Assembly: GCF_900537085.1 (NCBI RefSeq)
Contig: NZ_UNRE01000005.1
Span: 168,542-232,541 of the forward strand
Origin: Agarivorans sp. Alg241-V36
GTDB taxonomy: Bacteria > Pseudomonadota > Gammaproteobacteria > Enterobacterales > Celerinatantimonadaceae
DNA: 64,000 bases
Direction of reading: 5' to 3'
Shown here: piece by piece, positions 9,089 through 19,760 of the stretch
How positions within the stretch are numbered: position 1 is the stretch's first letter
Layout: each line of letters begins with the position of its first letter
The notes under the pieces: model-generated
The model's input: only the letters and a program-made list of their open reading frames with translations
Databases searched by the model: none
What the model was told of the DNA's origin: nothing
Translations under genes and position numbers: made by a program

Positions 9089-9801
9089 TAATCCTTAAAT
9101 GTCGGCTTCGCTTGGGTAAATTTTTGGCTTATATCTACCACACTTATATCCTTAAGAAAGCTACGTCCCAGTAGCACTGGATAACTAAGGTGGTTTCGGT
9201 CGGTTAGGGTAAATTGGGCTTTTTCAGAAATCGGGCCTAGTTTCACTAGCATTGAGACTACCGGGCGTTTATCAACTTTGTTAGTTGATGATTGAGTTAC
9301 CTCGGCGGTGCGTATTACTGGGCGTTCTACAATAATATCGCTATCAAGGGTTTTATGGCGCATGTTAAAGCGTACCCAATTTTTACCGTCGCGCTCAAAT
9401 TTTACAATGTCGGTAGCATTAAGTGATGATGTTGCTGCACCAGTATCGATACGCGCTTGAAAGGCCTTTTTTTGTCCCTCTAGACTTACCCACTCAGATT
9501 CACCTAATACAGTTTTATTACCAAGTTTGTAACTCGTTTGCTTACCACAGCTCTGTGGGCTTGCCTTTGAAGAGGCTACAGGTGCAGGAACAATGGCGAC
9601 AACTTTCTCTTCAAGTTGGTCAAAACGTTGCTGTTGTGCAGCGAGTTGTTCAGAAATAGATTCACATTGACTCAAAACCGAAGTCTGCTGAGCCGAGAGA
9701 GCTGACAATTGTTCGAGAGTTTGATCGTTAGATTGAGAGGCTTGTTGGCTCGCGCAAGCGGTAAGCGCGAGAGACAATGAAATTATTGAAAGCTTTTTCA
9801 T
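9088..9801 (-). CDS. PF05618-family retropepsin-like lipoprotein (annotated as ATP-dependent zinc protease family)
   Basis: This 237-residue protein starts with a lipoprotein signal ending LALTAC, with the lipidated Cys at residue 16. A Gln-rich probable coiled coil follows at about residues 20-70. The C-terminal domain carries ARIDTGAATSSLNA, with the DTGA motif at residues 119-122, and LLGRSFL near the end, the usual marks of a single-domain retropepsin-type aspartic peptidase. The older family name 'zinc protease' is not supported by any metal motif here. It is the first gene of the minus-strand trio and its stop overlaps the next ATG by one base. It probably acts at the membrane surface in the periplasm on the ligase-related substrate. 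Confidence 0.85.
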   Translation of the reverse strand: MKKLSIISLSLALTACASQQASQSNDQTLEQLSALSAQQTSVLSQCESISEQLAAQQQRFDQLEEKVVAIVPAPVASSKASPQSCGKQTSYKLGNKTVLGESEWVSLEGQKKAFQARIDTGAATSSLNATDIVKFERDGKNWVRFNMRHKTLDSDIIVERPVIRTAEVTQSSTNKVDKRPVVSMLVKLGPISEKAQFTLTDRNHLSYPVLLGRSFLKDISVVDISQKFTQAKPTFKD

Positions 9802-9873
9802 AGTTCAAATCCATTAGGCAAAAGTAAAAACTGCGGTTTAAGTAATTGTTTTAGCATAGCGTATGAAAACTGT

Positions 9874-10848
9874 TTAGTCTGGATTAATTGCAATTAAAAC
9901 AGCACGTTTGGGAGCCGGTAGCCCTTCTACAGTTTTCGAATTATCATTTGGGTCTAAGTAATCTTCAAGCGACTCGTGGGTCATCCATGAGGTACTTCTT
10001 TGCTCCTTGGTTGAGGTAACATCAATATCCACAACTCGTACATCAATAAAGCCGACTTTTTCTAGCCAGAGCTTTAAGGCGGCGGTACTTGGCAAAAACC
10101 AAACATTAGGCATTTTGCCGTATCTGCCAGCAGGCACCAGTACTTGATTTTCATCGCCATCTACCACTAAGGTTTCAAGCACCAGCTCGCCGCCTTTATG
10201 TAGTTGTTCTTTTAACTGAATCAGGTGATCCATTGGCGAGCGGCGATGATAAAGCACTCCCATCGAAAACACCGTATCAAAGGCGCGCAGTTTAGGAAGC
10301 TCTTGAATGCCTAAAGGCAACAAGTGAACGCGTTGGTCATTGTTGGCAAAATTGCGAATGGCTTCAAACTGCATAAGAAAGAGGGTAGAAGGGTCGATAC
10401 CTACTACAAACTCAGCGTCATCCCCTAGCATTCGCCACATGTGATAGCCGCTGCCACAACCCACATCTAATACATAACGATGTTTTAGAGGAGAGATATG
10501 ATTGCGGATACGCTCCCACTTCCAATCAGAACGCCATTCGGTATCGATGTTTATACCATAAACTTCAAATGGGCCTTTACGCCAAGGGTGTAAGTGGCGC
10601 AGTAAACTCTCAATTTTTTTTCGCTCGCCTTCAGGCATTTCTTCGGCTTTGCCAATACTGACTTTATCTTTAAGTTCTATGTGAGCGCTTGTTTGTTGGG
10701 GAAATTTATTGAGCACACGCTGCCAGCGTGGAAAATCGCCATGAGCATGTTCTTTTTGCCAGTCACCTAGTTGTGCAGGGAGTGTATATAGCCAGTGCTT
10801 TAGGCGGTTTTTAGCAATTATTTGGTAAAAATCAGAGAAGTCTATCAT
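9874..10848 (-). CDS. cmoB: tRNA U34 carboxymethyltransferase CmoB
   Basis: CmoB transfers the carboxymethyl group of carboxy-SAM to 5-hydroxyuridine 34 to form the cmo5U wobble base. The 324-residue length matches the family. The SAM-type binding motif [16 protein letters not shown] lies at about residues 126-141, and [17 protein letters not shown] is also characteristic. The ATG at 10848 gives a standard N-terminus. Its partner cmoA, which makes carboxy-SAM, is usually the adjacent upstream gene but here lies about 6 kb away at 17011-17739 on the same strand. Confidence 0.95.
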   Translation of the reverse strand: MIDFSDFYQIIAKNRLKHWLYTLPAQLGDWQKEHAHGDFPRWQRVLNKFPQQTSAHIELKDKVSIGKAEEMPEGERKKIESLLRHLHPWRKGPFEVYGINIDTEWRSDWKWERIRNHISPLKHRYVLDVGCGSGYHMWRMLGDDAEFVVGIDPSTLFLMQFEAIRNFANNDQRVHLLPLGIQELPKLRAFDTVFSMGVLYHRRSPMDHLIQLKEQLHKGGELVLETLVVDGDENQVLVPAGRYGKMPNVWFLPSTAALKLWLEKVGFIDVRVVDIDVTSTKEQRSTSWMTHESLEDYLDPNDNSKTVEGLPAPKRAVLIAINPD

Positions 10849-10968
10849 TGGTTACAAGAGCTTGATATTACGTAGTTATATGTGGCTAATTGTAGCAAGC
10901 TTTAGCAATTATTGGTGATATTGCTGCAAAGATACTTGGCTAAAGTTGGCATTTGCTCACTAAACGCT

Positions 10969-11691
10969 CTAATCCACCCTGTCGATTTTTATCCATTTTA
11001 TAAGCTGCCCATTTTCGTCGCTCCAATTGCCGCTATCACATACATCAATAGCCTTACTTGCGATGATGAGTTGGTCTTTAAAGTGAAGGCGCATTCCTAG
11101 CCGCTGAAATTCACCGATAGCCGATTTACTTAGCGGCTCATGCACCTTAACAAATACGATCAAAGGGCTACGTTGAGCAATGAAGTCATCGTTTAAAGCA
11201 CTAAGTAATTGTTGGCTATTGTTACTACTGATACTTGCTAGTGCTAGCGTTTGTCCTTGGTAACGGGCAAGCGCTAAAAAGGGAGCAGGTTTTAGCTGGC
11301 TTTGATTGGAGTTATAAGCACTAAACCATTCGAAGCTTTGTTCTCGCCAAGCATAAGATAAGGGGAAGTCACTACTTTTACTTGAGTTGAAGTTTATCTT
11401 TTTGTTGTTAGGTGAATAATTTCTATAGTTTTGTTGTTGTGCGTCGATATTTAAAGAGGGAAGAGTTGCCACCAAGATACTATCATTAATGGTGGAACGC
11501 GCTTCAAGTGAGAGCTTATCTAGTTGGGTCATCACTGATGACTGCGTTGTGCTTATGGTTATAGCGGATTGAGAACAATCATTAATGAGCAGCGAATCGT
11601 AATCCAGTTGCTCTACTTGTACGGTGGCTTGTACTTGAGCTGTTAGGCAAAGTAAGGCAACTGACGCTAAAACTCTTTTTATTAAAATCAT
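10969..11691 (-). CDS. Secreted hypothetical protein
   Basis: The product is not recognised. From the ATG at 11691 it has 240 residues and begins MILIKRVLASVALLCLTAQVQATV, a convincing Sec signal peptide. The frame stays open upstream to 11751, but those extra residues lack signal-peptide character. No start has a strong ribosome binding site. The mature part is rich in Ser, Asn and Gln, has two cysteines (in INDCSQS near the start and in DVCDSG near the end) and no transmembrane helix, so a periplasmic or extracellular location is likely. It lies between cmoB and a divergent chemoreceptor gene, with no sign of a shared function. Confidence 0.6.
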   Translation of the reverse strand: MILIKRVLASVALLCLTAQVQATVQVEQLDYDSLLINDCSQSAITISTTQSSVMTQLDKLSLEARSTINDSILVATLPSLNIDAQQQNYRNYSPNNKKINFNSSKSSDFPLSYAWREQSFEWFSAYNSNQSQLKPAPFLALARYQGQTLALASISSNNSQQLLSALNDDFIAQRSPLIVFVKVHEPLSKSAIGEFQRLGMRLHFKDQLIIASKAIDVCDSGNWSDENGQLIKWIKIDRVD

Positions 11692-11800
11692 AATTAAATA
11701 CATAGGGTTAGTGTGAGCACCATTGATGCTAGCACATATTCTAAATAACAAGAAAATCGGTCAATAATAAATACAGCGGGATGCTGGCAAGGGGTGTTTG

Positions 11801-13666
11801 ATGGGCAACTTATCGATTAAACAACGTTTAATCTTAACAATCTTAATCCTGTTAGCGGTGTTAAGTGGGGTGCAAGCATGGTTTCAAGCTAGGACTTTAT
11901 CTGAAGAAACTCGCTTAGATATTGCGGGTGATGCCAAACAGTTGTCGCAAGCTGCTACTGACCAAGTCAGCTTGTGGTTTGATTCCAAACTGGCGATTGC
12001 CAGAGGAATGTCTTCAGATCCCAACTCATCTGGCTTTGTATCTGATCTTGTTCAAGCCAAACAAAGTGGTGATTTTATCTATTTTTACTTTGGTAGCAGC
12101 CAAGGGAAAATGACCATGCATGACCCAAACGAAACCTTACCAGATGGTTATGACCCCAGAACCCGGCCTTGGTATAAAGGAGCGCAAGCTAATGGTTCAT
12201 TTGTTTCCGACCCGTACGTTGATGCTACCTCGGGTCAAATGGTTATATCGGTAGCTCAACGAGTTAGCGGCGGCGTTTACGCCGGTGATTTGGGCTTAGA
12301 TGTTGTGACTCAACGAGTGTTAAACCTTGCCAGCGAACAGGTTTATCCGGTAATTGTTGATCAGCAAGGTTTGGTGATAGTTCATAGTGATAACAATTTA
12401 GTGCTAAAAAAAGCCACTGAGTTGTCTTCTGAACTCAGCGCTAGCTTCATTGAAAAAACCGCTAACACTGGAGAGATGAGCGATCTAAATGTAAGTGGCA
12501 AAGATAGCTTTGTAAGCATTACGCCTATAGATGGTACTGACTGGTATTTGATGTTTGTTTATGACAAGAAAATAGCCTTAGCGCCAGTGCAAGCCATGGT
12601 GCAAAGTTCGGTTATTTTTGCTGTTATTCTATTTATTATCATTGCCGTCGTAATGCTTAAAGTGATTTCTGCGATGCTTAAACCAATCGAAGTATTAGGC
12701 GATGCGATTCACGAGCTATCTTCGGGTGATGGAGACCTTACAAAACGCATTAACTTAGAGCGAAGTGACGAAATAGGCACCTTAGCTGCGGGAATTGATA
12801 GTTTTATTGACCAATTACATGCCTTAATGAAAGACATTGCACAGGATGCTGATCGCTTACAGCAGGCAGCAGCGCTTACTAACAGTTCAACCAGTGAGTC
12901 AAACCTACAGATTGAGCGTCAGCAAGCTGAAGTTACCCAAGTAGCTACCGCTGTTAATGAGATGGCAGCTACTGCCAATGAAGTTGCCAACAATGCTGAA
13001 CAAACGGCTGAAGCTGCACGCGAATCCGCAGATTCTTGTGAGCAAGGCAAAGTATTGATTGGCCGAAACCAACAGCAAGTGAATAGCTTGGCTGGCCAGT
13101 TAGATGGTGCAGCGGAAACCGTGCAAGAGCTAGAGAGGAATACTCAAGAAATTAGCGATATCTTATCAACCATTCAGGGCATTGCAGAACAAACTAACTT
13201 GTTGGCACTAAATGCTGCTATTGAGGCCGCGCGAGCCGGTGAGCAAGGGCGCGGATTTGCGGTTGTTGCAGATGAAGTACGTAACTTGTCGCAGCGCACT
13301 CAAAGCTCAACAGAAGAAATTAAAGCGATGTTAGAGCGTTTGCAGGGCAATACCCATAGCACCGTTCAAACTATGGATGAAAGCCAACAACTAGTAAGAA
13401 TAAGTGTTGAAGAGGCCACTAAAGCAGCAGAAATGCTAGAGAATATTACTAATTCAATTACCCACATTAGCGATATGGCCACGCAGATTTCTAGTGCCGC
13501 AGAGGAGCAAAGAGCGGTAACTGAAGAGGTGGGGCGTAATACGCAAGGCATTCAAGATGCATCCTTAGAGTTGGCTGAGCAAGCAGCAGGTAGCTCGCAA
13601 CGAGCGACTGAACTAGATGAAATTGCCGATAAGCTACATAAAGAAGTCGGTGCGTTTAAGATATAA
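11801..13666 (+). CDS. Methyl-accepting chemotaxis protein with dCache sensor domain
   Basis: This 621-residue chemoreceptor has TM1 at about residues 9-27, a periplasmic dCache domain of roughly 240 residues, TM2 near residues 270-290, a HAMP domain and a cytoplasmic signalling hairpin. The hairpin tip is [20 protein letters not shown]. The ligand domain contains [11 protein letters not shown] and [14 protein letters not shown], similar to the amino-acid-binding dCache signature, so an amino acid or related ligand is plausible but unproven. The ATG at 11801 is chosen over a TTG three bases earlier because AAGGGG at 11789-11794 is correctly spaced for it. Confidence 0.93.
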   Translation: MGNLSIKQRLILTILILLAVLSGVQAWFQARTLSEETRLDIAGDAKQLSQAATDQVSLWFDSKLAIARGMSSDPNSSGFVSDLVQAKQSGDFIYFYFGSSQGKMTMHDPNETLPDGYDPRTRPWYKGAQANGSFVSDPYVDATSGQMVISVAQRVSGGVYAGDLGLDVVTQRVLNLASEQVYPVIVDQQGLVIVHSDNNLVLKKATELSSELSASFIEKTANTGEMSDLNVSGKDSFVSITPIDGTDWYLMFVYDKKIALAPVQAMVQSSVIFAVILFIIIAVVMLKVISAMLKPIEVLGDAIHELSSGDGDLTKRINLERSDEIGTLAAGIDSFIDQLHALMKDIAQDADRLQQAAALTNSSTSESNLQIERQQAEVTQVATAVNEMAATANEVANNAEQTAEAARESADSCEQGKVLIGRNQQQVNSLAGQLDGAAETVQELERNTQEISDILSTIQGIAEQTNLLALNAAIEAARAGEQGRGFAVVADEVRNLSQRTQSSTEEIKAMLERLQGNTHSTVQTMDESQQLVRISVEEATKAAEMLENITNSITHISDMATQISSAAEEQRAVTEEVGRNTQGIQDASLELAEQAAGSSQRATELDEIADKLHKEVGAFKI

Positions 13667-13680
13667 ACGCTTTTATACTA

Positions 13681-13704
13681 AAAGGCCTGCGAAAGCAGGC
13701 CTTT
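13681..13704 (+). terminator. Terminator between chemoreceptor and chrA, bidirectional
   Basis: The hairpin AAAGGCCTGC, loop GAAA, GCAGGCCTTT is a perfect 10-bp stem with a stable GNRA-type tetraloop and T-rich flank. It lies between convergent genes and can serve both. Confidence 0.85.
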
Positions 13705-13709
13705 TGGTT

Positions 13710-14873
13710 TTAGCTCAAAAATAATAATCCTGCGCCACCGAGGCATATTAACATTACGTATAGTGGCAACTTAAACACTCGCAACAAGCAAAAGCCAAAT
13801 AAGGCTAATACTACCTCCAAATTAGAGTGGATGGCGCTGGTGAAAATAGGTTGATACAGAGCCGCTACAAGTAAGCCAACCACTGCGGCGTTTACCATTT
13901 GCATTGCTGCAGAGAACTTCGCCTTGTTGGCTAAGGCTTGCCAAGCATCAACAAAGGCCAAAACCAATAGGAAACCCGGTAGAAAAATCGCTATGGTGGC
14001 AACTAAGGCATAAACAATAGGACTTTGTTCACCGACTATCGCCCCAAGGTAGCTAGCAATAGTGAACATTGGGCCTGGCACAGCTTGAGCTGCAGCATAG
14101 GCGGTTAAAAACTGTTCTTGGTTTACCTCATTAACTAAGGTTTGTTGCAGCAATGGCAGAACAACATGACCACCACCAAATACCCAACTACCTGCTTGAT
14201 AGAATTGGCTAAAGCTTGTTGCTAGTTGCGGTAGCTCAAAAAAGGCTAGCAGAAGCAAAACACCAAACACCAGTAGATAAGGCAGCTTAATGGCGCCGGA
14301 TTGTTCATTTGGTTTGGTTGCTATGGGTTTAAGTGCGTTTAACTTTTTTTGCAAGCTAAGCCCAGCAATGGCCGCTATAGCCAAACACAATAACTGCGTA
14401 CTCAAATTGGGCAGCAATAACAATGCCGCAGCGGTGATAAAACAAGCACAACTTAAATATAAGTTACTGCAAAACTGGCCATACATTTGGCGAACAGCAT
14501 CAACTACAACAACCAAAGCCGCTATTTTTAAACCTGCGATTAGCCCCAATACCAAAGGATTATTGTCGCTATAGCTTGCTGCTAGAGCCAAGGCTGTCAT
14601 TAATGCGGCAGAGGGCAGGGTAAAGCCAATAAAAGCGGCTAGCGCACCGAGTTTTCCGGCGCGACGCAAACCTATAGCGAAACCTACTTGCGAAGAACCC
14701 GGACCGGGAAGAAATTGACTTAAGGCCACCAAGTTTGCGTATTCTTGCTGACTCATCCAGTTTCGGTTGTCAACAAACTCTTGTTTAAAAAAGCCAATAT
14801 GCGCAGCTGGGCCACCAAAACTAACTAAACCTAAGCGAAGAAACGCGACAAATACTTCTATTATTGCTGTCAT
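13710..14873 (-). CDS. chrA: ChrA family chromate transporter
   Basis: The 387-residue product is a long-chain ChrA with two homologous CHR domains. The N-terminal half shows SFGGPAAHIGFF and LPGPGSSQVGF; the C-terminal half shows WVFGGGHVVLPLL and AVPGPMFTIASYLG. About ten hydrophobic segments are visible. Family members export chromate, but many chromosomal copies are not proven to do so. The ATG at 14873 is preferred over a TTG at 14894, because it begins directly at the conserved first domain. No chromate regulator is next to it. Confidence 0.9.
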   Translation of the reverse strand: MTAIIEVFVAFLRLGLVSFGGPAAHIGFFKQEFVDNRNWMSQQEYANLVALSQFLPGPGSSQVGFAIGLRRAGKLGALAAFIGFTLPSAALMTALALAASYSDNNPLVLGLIAGLKIAALVVVVDAVRQMYGQFCSNLYLSCACFITAAALLLLPNLSTQLLCLAIAAIAGLSLQKKLNALKPIATKPNEQSGAIKLPYLLVFGVLLLLAFFELPQLATSFSQFYQAGSWVFGGGHVVLPLLQQTLVNEVNQEQFLTAYAAAQAVPGPMFTIASYLGAIVGEQSPIVYALVATIAIFLPGFLLVLAFVDAWQALANKAKFSAAMQMVNAAVVGLLVAALYQPIFTSAIHSNLEVVLALFGFCLLRVFKLPLYVMLICLGGAGLLFLS

Positions 14874-15021
14874 AATTCTTAATGTTATAAGCAAAAATTC
14901 GATTTTATGAAGCTTTTGTTACAGGAATATTTCCTTTAACAAATTGTTTAGCATGTACTAAGTGACTGTAGTGAAATAAGCTTAAGCGGCGTTGAGCGAA
15001 GTAAAGGAATAGGTCGTTTTC

Positions 15022-16473
15022 ATGAGTGCTTATAATAATGCCTTAAAGCATTGGTTATTAATCATCCCTGTATTGTTGATACAAGCCTGTAGTACTAAGC
15101 CTGAACTGTATTCTTGCGAAGGCGCGTTAACTGACTTTGACCAGCTACTCGAACGAGAGATTGGAACGCTCAATGCCAAACGCATTTCTAAGCATCCTGG
15201 CTTACGCTATGACCGTTTTGTCTACAGCTATGTTAGAGAGCTAGATAAGGGCTCAAATGTTAGCCAGCAGGATCTTATCGCCTACATGAGCGATGCAGCC
15301 AAAACTGGCCTACTGTTGGAGTGGCAGAACCTAAACAGCCAACAAATGGGTGAATGGAAACAGCGTTATCCAGAATATTCATCAGATACTTTTATTGAAA
15401 GCTGTGTGGCGAAAGCTAAGCAGCAATATCTGGCTCAAACAGAGCAAAGCGCAGCGCTGCTTAGCAGCTTGTTACCAGATGATGATTACTCAGATACAGC
15501 AAAGTTTTTCGGCATTTACCCAATTAGCTCAAAAGTATTTGCCAGTGCGGTTAAAAAAGAACAGCAGAGCTTAACAGAACACTGGCAGCAAGCTTCACTT
15601 GAGGCTCTCTCTGGGTTTAATCCAAACCAAGCAATACTTTATACACCTGAACCGCAAAAGCATTTAGCTCCCCCCTTAAGCCTAGAGCACTTAAGCTTTG
15701 ATCACTTAGGCAGGCTAAGTAACGAGCAGCAAGGCCAGCACTTGCTAGATAAGTTTGCCCCGCAGTGGTTAATAGAAAATGCACATCAAGACAATCTGCC
15801 GGGCAGCCCGGTTTGGCAGGGCGAACAGCTGCAAGTAGATACAGATAAAGCCACTAGCTTTTCACTGATTAGCTATGGCAGGTATAAGCAGCAAACCACC
15901 ATTCAGCTCAACTATGTAATGTGGTTTAAACAGCGGCCTGAACTTAGCGCGGTTGATTGGGTAGCAGGGCAGCACGATGCGGTTATTTTTCGTATTCACC
16001 TAACGCCTCAATTAGAGATACTGGCTTACGATAGCATTCACCTTTGTGGCTGCTGGTATACCTTAATGCTGCCAAATGACCAAGCGTATCAAGCCGTTCA
16101 AGATAGTTCTCAAGAGCCTGTATTGATGTATAGAGTGGATGCTCAAAGTAAAATGCGTATTAGCATTAGCGCCGATACCCATCACATTGTGGGATTGGCT
16201 CCAGCAGAAGAACATCCAGATTTGAAGACTATTGAATATCAGTCTTTAGCTTGGCAGCAGCTAAATGTGTTAGCTAAATCTGAGCTGACAAAAAGCGTAT
16301 TTGATAAGCAGGGCTATGTTCATGATTCACAGCGTTTGGAACGTTGGTTTTTTTGGCCAATGGGAGTAAAACAACCGGGTAGTTTACGGCGCTTTGGTGA
16401 CCATGCCATAAGCTTTGTTGGTGAGCGTTATTTTGACCAAGCCTACTTGTTAGAAGAACTAGGTGTGCAATAA
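15022..16473 (+). CDS. Large lipoprotein of unknown function
   Basis: The 483-residue product begins with a lipoprotein signal whose lipobox is LLIQAC, placing the lipidated Cys at about residue 23; the next residues (STKPE) carry no Asp at +2, so outer-membrane sorting is expected. The rest is soluble and Gln-rich, with no recognised domain. A short cysteine-rich HLCGCWYTLML lies near residue 340. The start follows AAAGGAATAGG. It is monocistronic by spacing, with the HIT gene 58 bp downstream. Function is unknown. Confidence 0.8.
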   Translation: MSAYNNALKHWLLIIPVLLIQACSTKPELYSCEGALTDFDQLLEREIGTLNAKRISKHPGLRYDRFVYSYVRELDKGSNVSQQDLIAYMSDAAKTGLLLEWQNLNSQQMGEWKQRYPEYSSDTFIESCVAKAKQQYLAQTEQSAALLSSLLPDDDYSDTAKFFGIYPISSKVFASAVKKEQQSLTEHWQQASLEALSGFNPNQAILYTPEPQKHLAPPLSLEHLSFDHLGRLSNEQQGQHLLDKFAPQWLIENAHQDNLPGSPVWQGEQLQVDTDKATSFSLISYGRYKQQTTIQLNYVMWFKQRPELSAVDWVAGQHDAVIFRIHLTPQLEILAYDSIHLCGCWYTLMLPNDQAYQAVQDSSQEPVLMYRVDAQSKMRISISADTHHIVGLAPAEEHPDLKTIEYQSLAWQQLNVLAKSELTKSVFDKQGYVHDSQRLERWFFWPMGVKQPGSLRRFGDHAISFVGERYFDQAYLLEELGVQ

Positions 16474-16531
16474 TGCTTGGCACTTACTTTAGTGCCTTGC
16501 TAACTATATAAAATATTTAGGAATAAAGACG

Positions 16532-16951
16532 ATGAGTTACGATAATAACAATATCTTCGCCAAAATTTTGCGTGGTGAAATGAGCTGCTTAAAAGTATAT
16601 GAAGATGAACATACTTTAGCGTTTATGGATATCATGCCTCAAGCTGATGGTCACACCTTAGTTATTCCAAAAGAAGCTGCAGAAACCTTATTAGAACTGT
16701 CTGATGAAGCAGCTGCCGCTACCATTAAAACCGTGAAAAAAGTGGCTAAAGCGGTTAAGCAGGCTATGCAAGCCGAAGGTGTGAGTTTAGTGCAATTTAA
16801 CGGTGCAGCAGCGGGCCAAACGGTTCCCCATATTCACTTCCATATTATTCCTGGATCTTTAGCCGACGCGCGCAGTCACGCTAGAAATATGGTGGATAAT
16901 GAAAGCCTGAAACCTTTTGCGGATAAAATCTCAGCCTTATTGGCTAGCTAA
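16532..16951 (+). CDS. HIT family nucleotide-binding protein
   Basis: The 139-residue protein has the histidine triad HIHFHIIPG, with His at residues 100, 102 and 104, and an N-terminal NIFAKILRGE typical of the Hint/HinT branch. Such enzymes hydrolyse AMP-lysine or related nucleoside phosphoramidates. The length and lack of extra domains fit a housekeeping HIT hydrolase. The ATG follows TTTAGGAATAAAG, a good ribosome binding site. Physiological substrate is unknown. Confidence 0.92.
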   Translation: MSYDNNNIFAKILRGEMSCLKVYEDEHTLAFMDIMPQADGHTLVIPKEAAETLLELSDEAAAATIKTVKKVAKAVKQAMQAEGVSLVQFNGAAAGQTVPHIHFHIIPGSLADARSHARNMVDNESLKPFADKISALLAS

Positions 16952-16965
16952 TTACTGATAGCTAA

Positions 16966-16992
16966 AGCCTGCACTTTTTTTGAGAGCAGGCT
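16966..16992 (+). terminator. Weak hairpin between HIT gene and cmoA
   Basis: AGCCTGC pairs with GCAGGCT across a 13-base loop that contains the T-run. There is no T tract after the stem on the plus strand, so this is only a possible terminator of the two convergent genes. Confidence 0.35.
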
Positions 16993-17010
16993 TGGCTAAT
17001 TAGCACTCAG

Positions 17011-17739
17011 TTATTTGATGGCCACCAATGAGCCAAAGTTAAAGCATTGAAACCACAACTCACTGGCCGAGAAGCCGGCATCAGTAAAGCGCTGCTTATG
17101 TTGCTCAATGGTATCTGGTACTAATACATTGTCTAAAGAGCTGCGCTTTTGACTTATTTCTAATTCGCTATAGCCATTGGCTCGTTTGAAATCCAGATGA
17201 AGTTCGCTAATTAAGCCTTGGATGCTGGCTTGGCTAAAGTGAAACTTTTCACTCACTATCAATATTCCGCCAGTTTTCATGCCTTGGTGAATCTTCTTCA
17301 GCAATGTTAAACGTTGCTCTTGGGCAACAAATTGTAGAGTGAAGTTAAGCACCACAACAGAGGCCTCACTTATTTCGATGTCGCAAATATCCTCGCAGAT
17401 AACAGCAACGGGTACTGAGCCGCGAAAAGCATCTAAATGTTTTTGGCAACGTTCGACCATGGCAGGGGAGTTATCGACGGCCACAATCTCGACGTTCTCT
17501 TGTTTTACCGCACGGCGCATGGCCAGTGTTGCAGCACCTAGCGAGCAGCCTAAGTCATACAGCTTGCTGTTGGGCTGGTGAAACTGTTCGGTTAAATGGC
17601 CAATAGTAGAAATGATGTTGCTGTAGCCGGGCACCGATCGCTGGATCATGTCGGGGAAAACCTCAGCAACCTGGTCATCAAATTTAAATTCGCCCAGCTG
17701 AGTAATGGGTTGAGAGAAAAGCTTATCTTTGCCTTGCAT
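17011..17739 (-). CDS. cmoA: Carboxy-S-adenosyl-L-methionine synthase CmoA
   Basis: CmoA converts SAM and prephenate to carboxy-SAM, the donor used by CmoB. The 242-residue product carries the hallmark [19 protein letters not shown] and the SAM-binding [16 protein letters not shown] near residues 61-76. The start is the ATG at 17739. It lies back to back with aspS, with about 250 bp between. In many gammaproteobacteria cmoB follows cmoA directly; here six other genes of the window separate them or lie near them, while strand is conserved. Confidence 0.96.
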   Translation of the reverse strand: MQGKDKLFSQPITQLGEFKFDDQVAEVFPDMIQRSVPGYSNIISTIGHLTEQFHQPNSKLYDLGCSLGAATLAMRRAVKQENVEIVAVDNSPAMVERCQKHLDAFRGSVPVAVICEDICDIEISEASVVVLNFTLQFVAQEQRLTLLKKIHQGMKTGGILIVSEKFHFSQASIQGLISELHLDFKRANGYSELEISQKRSSLDNVLVPDTIEQHKQRFTDAGFSASELWFQCFNFGSLVAIK

Positions 17740-17892
17740 GGCGGAGTCTCGTAGAAAACGTGTGTGAATTAAGCGCTGTTAATCGTTAAGCGGGCTATTG
17801 TAACCAGCAAATTCCTGCTTGTCTTTGGCAAATTTAAGCCCTTCGCTAGATTTATTGCTCTATCACTATTCTTATTTGTAGTCGCTTTCCTT

Positions 17893-17898
17893 TATACT
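17893..17898 (+). promoter_or_regulatory. Possible -10 element of aspS promoter
   Basis: TATACT lies about 90 bp before the aspS start within an AT-rich stretch. The candidate -35 at 17870-17875 (TCTTAT) is poor, so only the -10 is suggested. Confidence 0.35.
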
Positions 17899-17986
17899 AT
17901 CGCCCTTTCACTGAACAAAGCTAACCAGCGCTTTGTTCAAGATGATTATTCGCTGAAATTTTAAAACGTAAAACGGGAAAGGCCAA

Positions 17987-19747
17987 ATGCGCACTGTTTA
18001 CTGTGGACAAGTAACCAAAGAGCTAGTTGATCAAGAAATAAATTTAGTGGGTTGGGTAAATCGACGCCGTGATTTGGGCGGTGTTATTTTCATCGATTTA
18101 CGTGACCGTGAAGGCATTGTGCAAGTGGTGTTTGACCCGGATCGTGAAGACGTATTTAGCACTGCAAACAGTTTGCGTAACGAGTTTTGTGTTCGACTAA
18201 AAGGTCGCGTGCGTGCTCGTCCAGAGAGCCAGATAAATAGCGACATGACTACCGGTGAAGTTGAGTTATTAGGCTTAGAGCTTGAGATCTTAAACCGCTC
18301 AGCACCTTTGCCGTTAGATAGCAACCAAGACAACTCGGAAGAGCAGCGCTTAAAGTACCGCTACTTAGATTTACGTCGCCCTGAAATGAGCCAGCGTATG
18401 GTGTTCCGTGCCAAAGTAACCGGCTTTGTTCGTCGCTTTATGGAAGACAATGGCTTCCTAGATATTGAAACGCCGATCCTTACTAAAGCTACGCCAGAGG
18501 GCGCGCGTGACTACTTAGTACCAAGCCGTACTCATAAAGGCCAGTTTTTTGCTTTGCCGCAATCGCCGCAAATCTTTAAGCAATTACTAATGATGTCGGG
18601 CATGGACCGTTACTACCAAATCGTAAAATGTTTCCGCGATGAAGATTTACGTGCTGACCGCCAACCTGAATTTACTCAGATTGATATCGAAACCTCATTT
18701 ATGAGCTCAGACCAAGTAATGGCTGTTACCGAGCAGATGGTTCGTGAGCTGTTTGTTTCGATGTTAGACGTAGATCTTGGCGAGTTTCCGCAAATGACTT
18801 ACGCAGAAGCGATGCGTTTGTACGGTTCAGACAAGCCTGATTTGCGAAACCCTATGCAGCTAGTAGATGTTGCAGACTTGCTCAAAGAGGTTGAGTTTAA
18901 AGTATTCTCAGGCCCAGCCAATGACGAGAAAGGGCGTGTAGCAGTATTACGGGTACCTGGCGGCGCTAAGCTTTCACGTAAGCAAATTGATGATTACGGT
19001 AAATACGTAGGCATTTATGGTGCTAAAGGCCTAGCGTGGATGAAGGTTAACGACTTGTCGGCTGGCCTTGAAGGTCTACAATCACCCATTCTTAAATTCC
19101 TGAACGAAGACGTGGCGAAAGCTGTTGTTGAGCGTGCCGGTGCACAAGATGGTGACTTAATTCTATTTGGCGCAGATAAAGCTAACATCGTATGTGAAGC
19201 GATGGGCGCACTGCGCTTGAAAGTTGGTGAAGACTTAGGCCTAGTGTCTGACGAGTGGAAACCGCTGTGGGTTGTTGACTTCCCAATGTTTGAAGAAGTG
19301 GACGGTCAGTTCCATGCTATTCACCACCCATTTACAGCGCCAGTACAGGGCGTAACAGCAGAGCAGCTTACCGCTTCACCTGAAGGTGTATTGTCTAATG
19401 CCTACGACATGGTGTTAAACGGTTGTGAACTTGGTGGTGGTAGCGTGCGTATTCACAAACAAGATATGCAAGCGGCAGCCTTTAAAGTACTAGGCATTAG
19501 TGATGAAGAAGCTCAAGAGAAGTTTGGCTTCTTGTTAGAAGCGCTGCAATATGGTGCTCCACCACACGCTGGTTTAGCCTTTGGCTTGGACCGCTTAGTG
19601 ATGCTAATGACTGGCGCAAGCTCGATTCGTGACGTGATGGCTTTCCCTAAAACTGCCACTGCAGCTTGTCCGTTAACTAGCGCACCAAGTGCAGCCAACC
19701 CGGCAGCACTAGAAGAGCTAGCACTAAATGTAAAACTGCCTGAGTAG
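17987..19747 (+). CDS. aspS: Aspartate--tRNA ligase
   Basis: AspRS charges tRNA-Asp. The 586-residue product has the bacterial architecture: an N-terminal OB-fold anticodon-binding domain, a class II catalytic core and a GAD insertion. Motif 2 appears in [19 protein letters not shown] and motif 3 in [30 protein letters not shown] is also characteristic. The ATG follows AACGGGAAAGG. A strong terminator follows the stop. Its linkage to cmoA and yebC-ruvC resembles the ancestral gammaproteobacterial order. Confidence 0.98.
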   Translation: MRTVYCGQVTKELVDQEINLVGWVNRRRDLGGVIFIDLRDREGIVQVVFDPDREDVFSTANSLRNEFCVRLKGRVRARPESQINSDMTTGEVELLGLELEILNRSAPLPLDSNQDNSEEQRLKYRYLDLRRPEMSQRMVFRAKVTGFVRRFMEDNGFLDIETPILTKATPEGARDYLVPSRTHKGQFFALPQSPQIFKQLLMMSGMDRYYQIVKCFRDEDLRADRQPEFTQIDIETSFMSSDQVMAVTEQMVRELFVSMLDVDLGEFPQMTYAEAMRLYGSDKPDLRNPMQLVDVADLLKEVEFKVFSGPANDEKGRVAVLRVPGGAKLSRKQIDDYGKYVGIYGAKGLAWMKVNDLSAGLEGLQSPILKFLNEDVAKAVVERAGAQDGDLILFGADKANIVCEAMGALRLKVGEDLGLVSDEWKPLWVVDFPMFEEVDGQFHAIHHPFTAPVQGVTAEQLTASPEGVLSNAYDMVLNGCELGGGSVRIHKQDMQAAAFKVLGISDEEAQEKFGFLLEALQYGAPPHAGLAFGLDRLVMLMTGASSIRDVMAFPKTATAACPLTSAPSAANPAALEELALNVKLPE

Positions 19748-19760
19748 ATTTTACCTGATT

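Noticed and set aside
9088-9801. Zinc protease function of the PF05618 protein
   Set aside because: No HExxH or other zinc site is present; the DTGA motif points to a retropepsin-like aspartic peptidase.
11798-11800. TTG start for the chemoreceptor
   Set aside because: The ATG at 11801 fits the AAGGGG site better.
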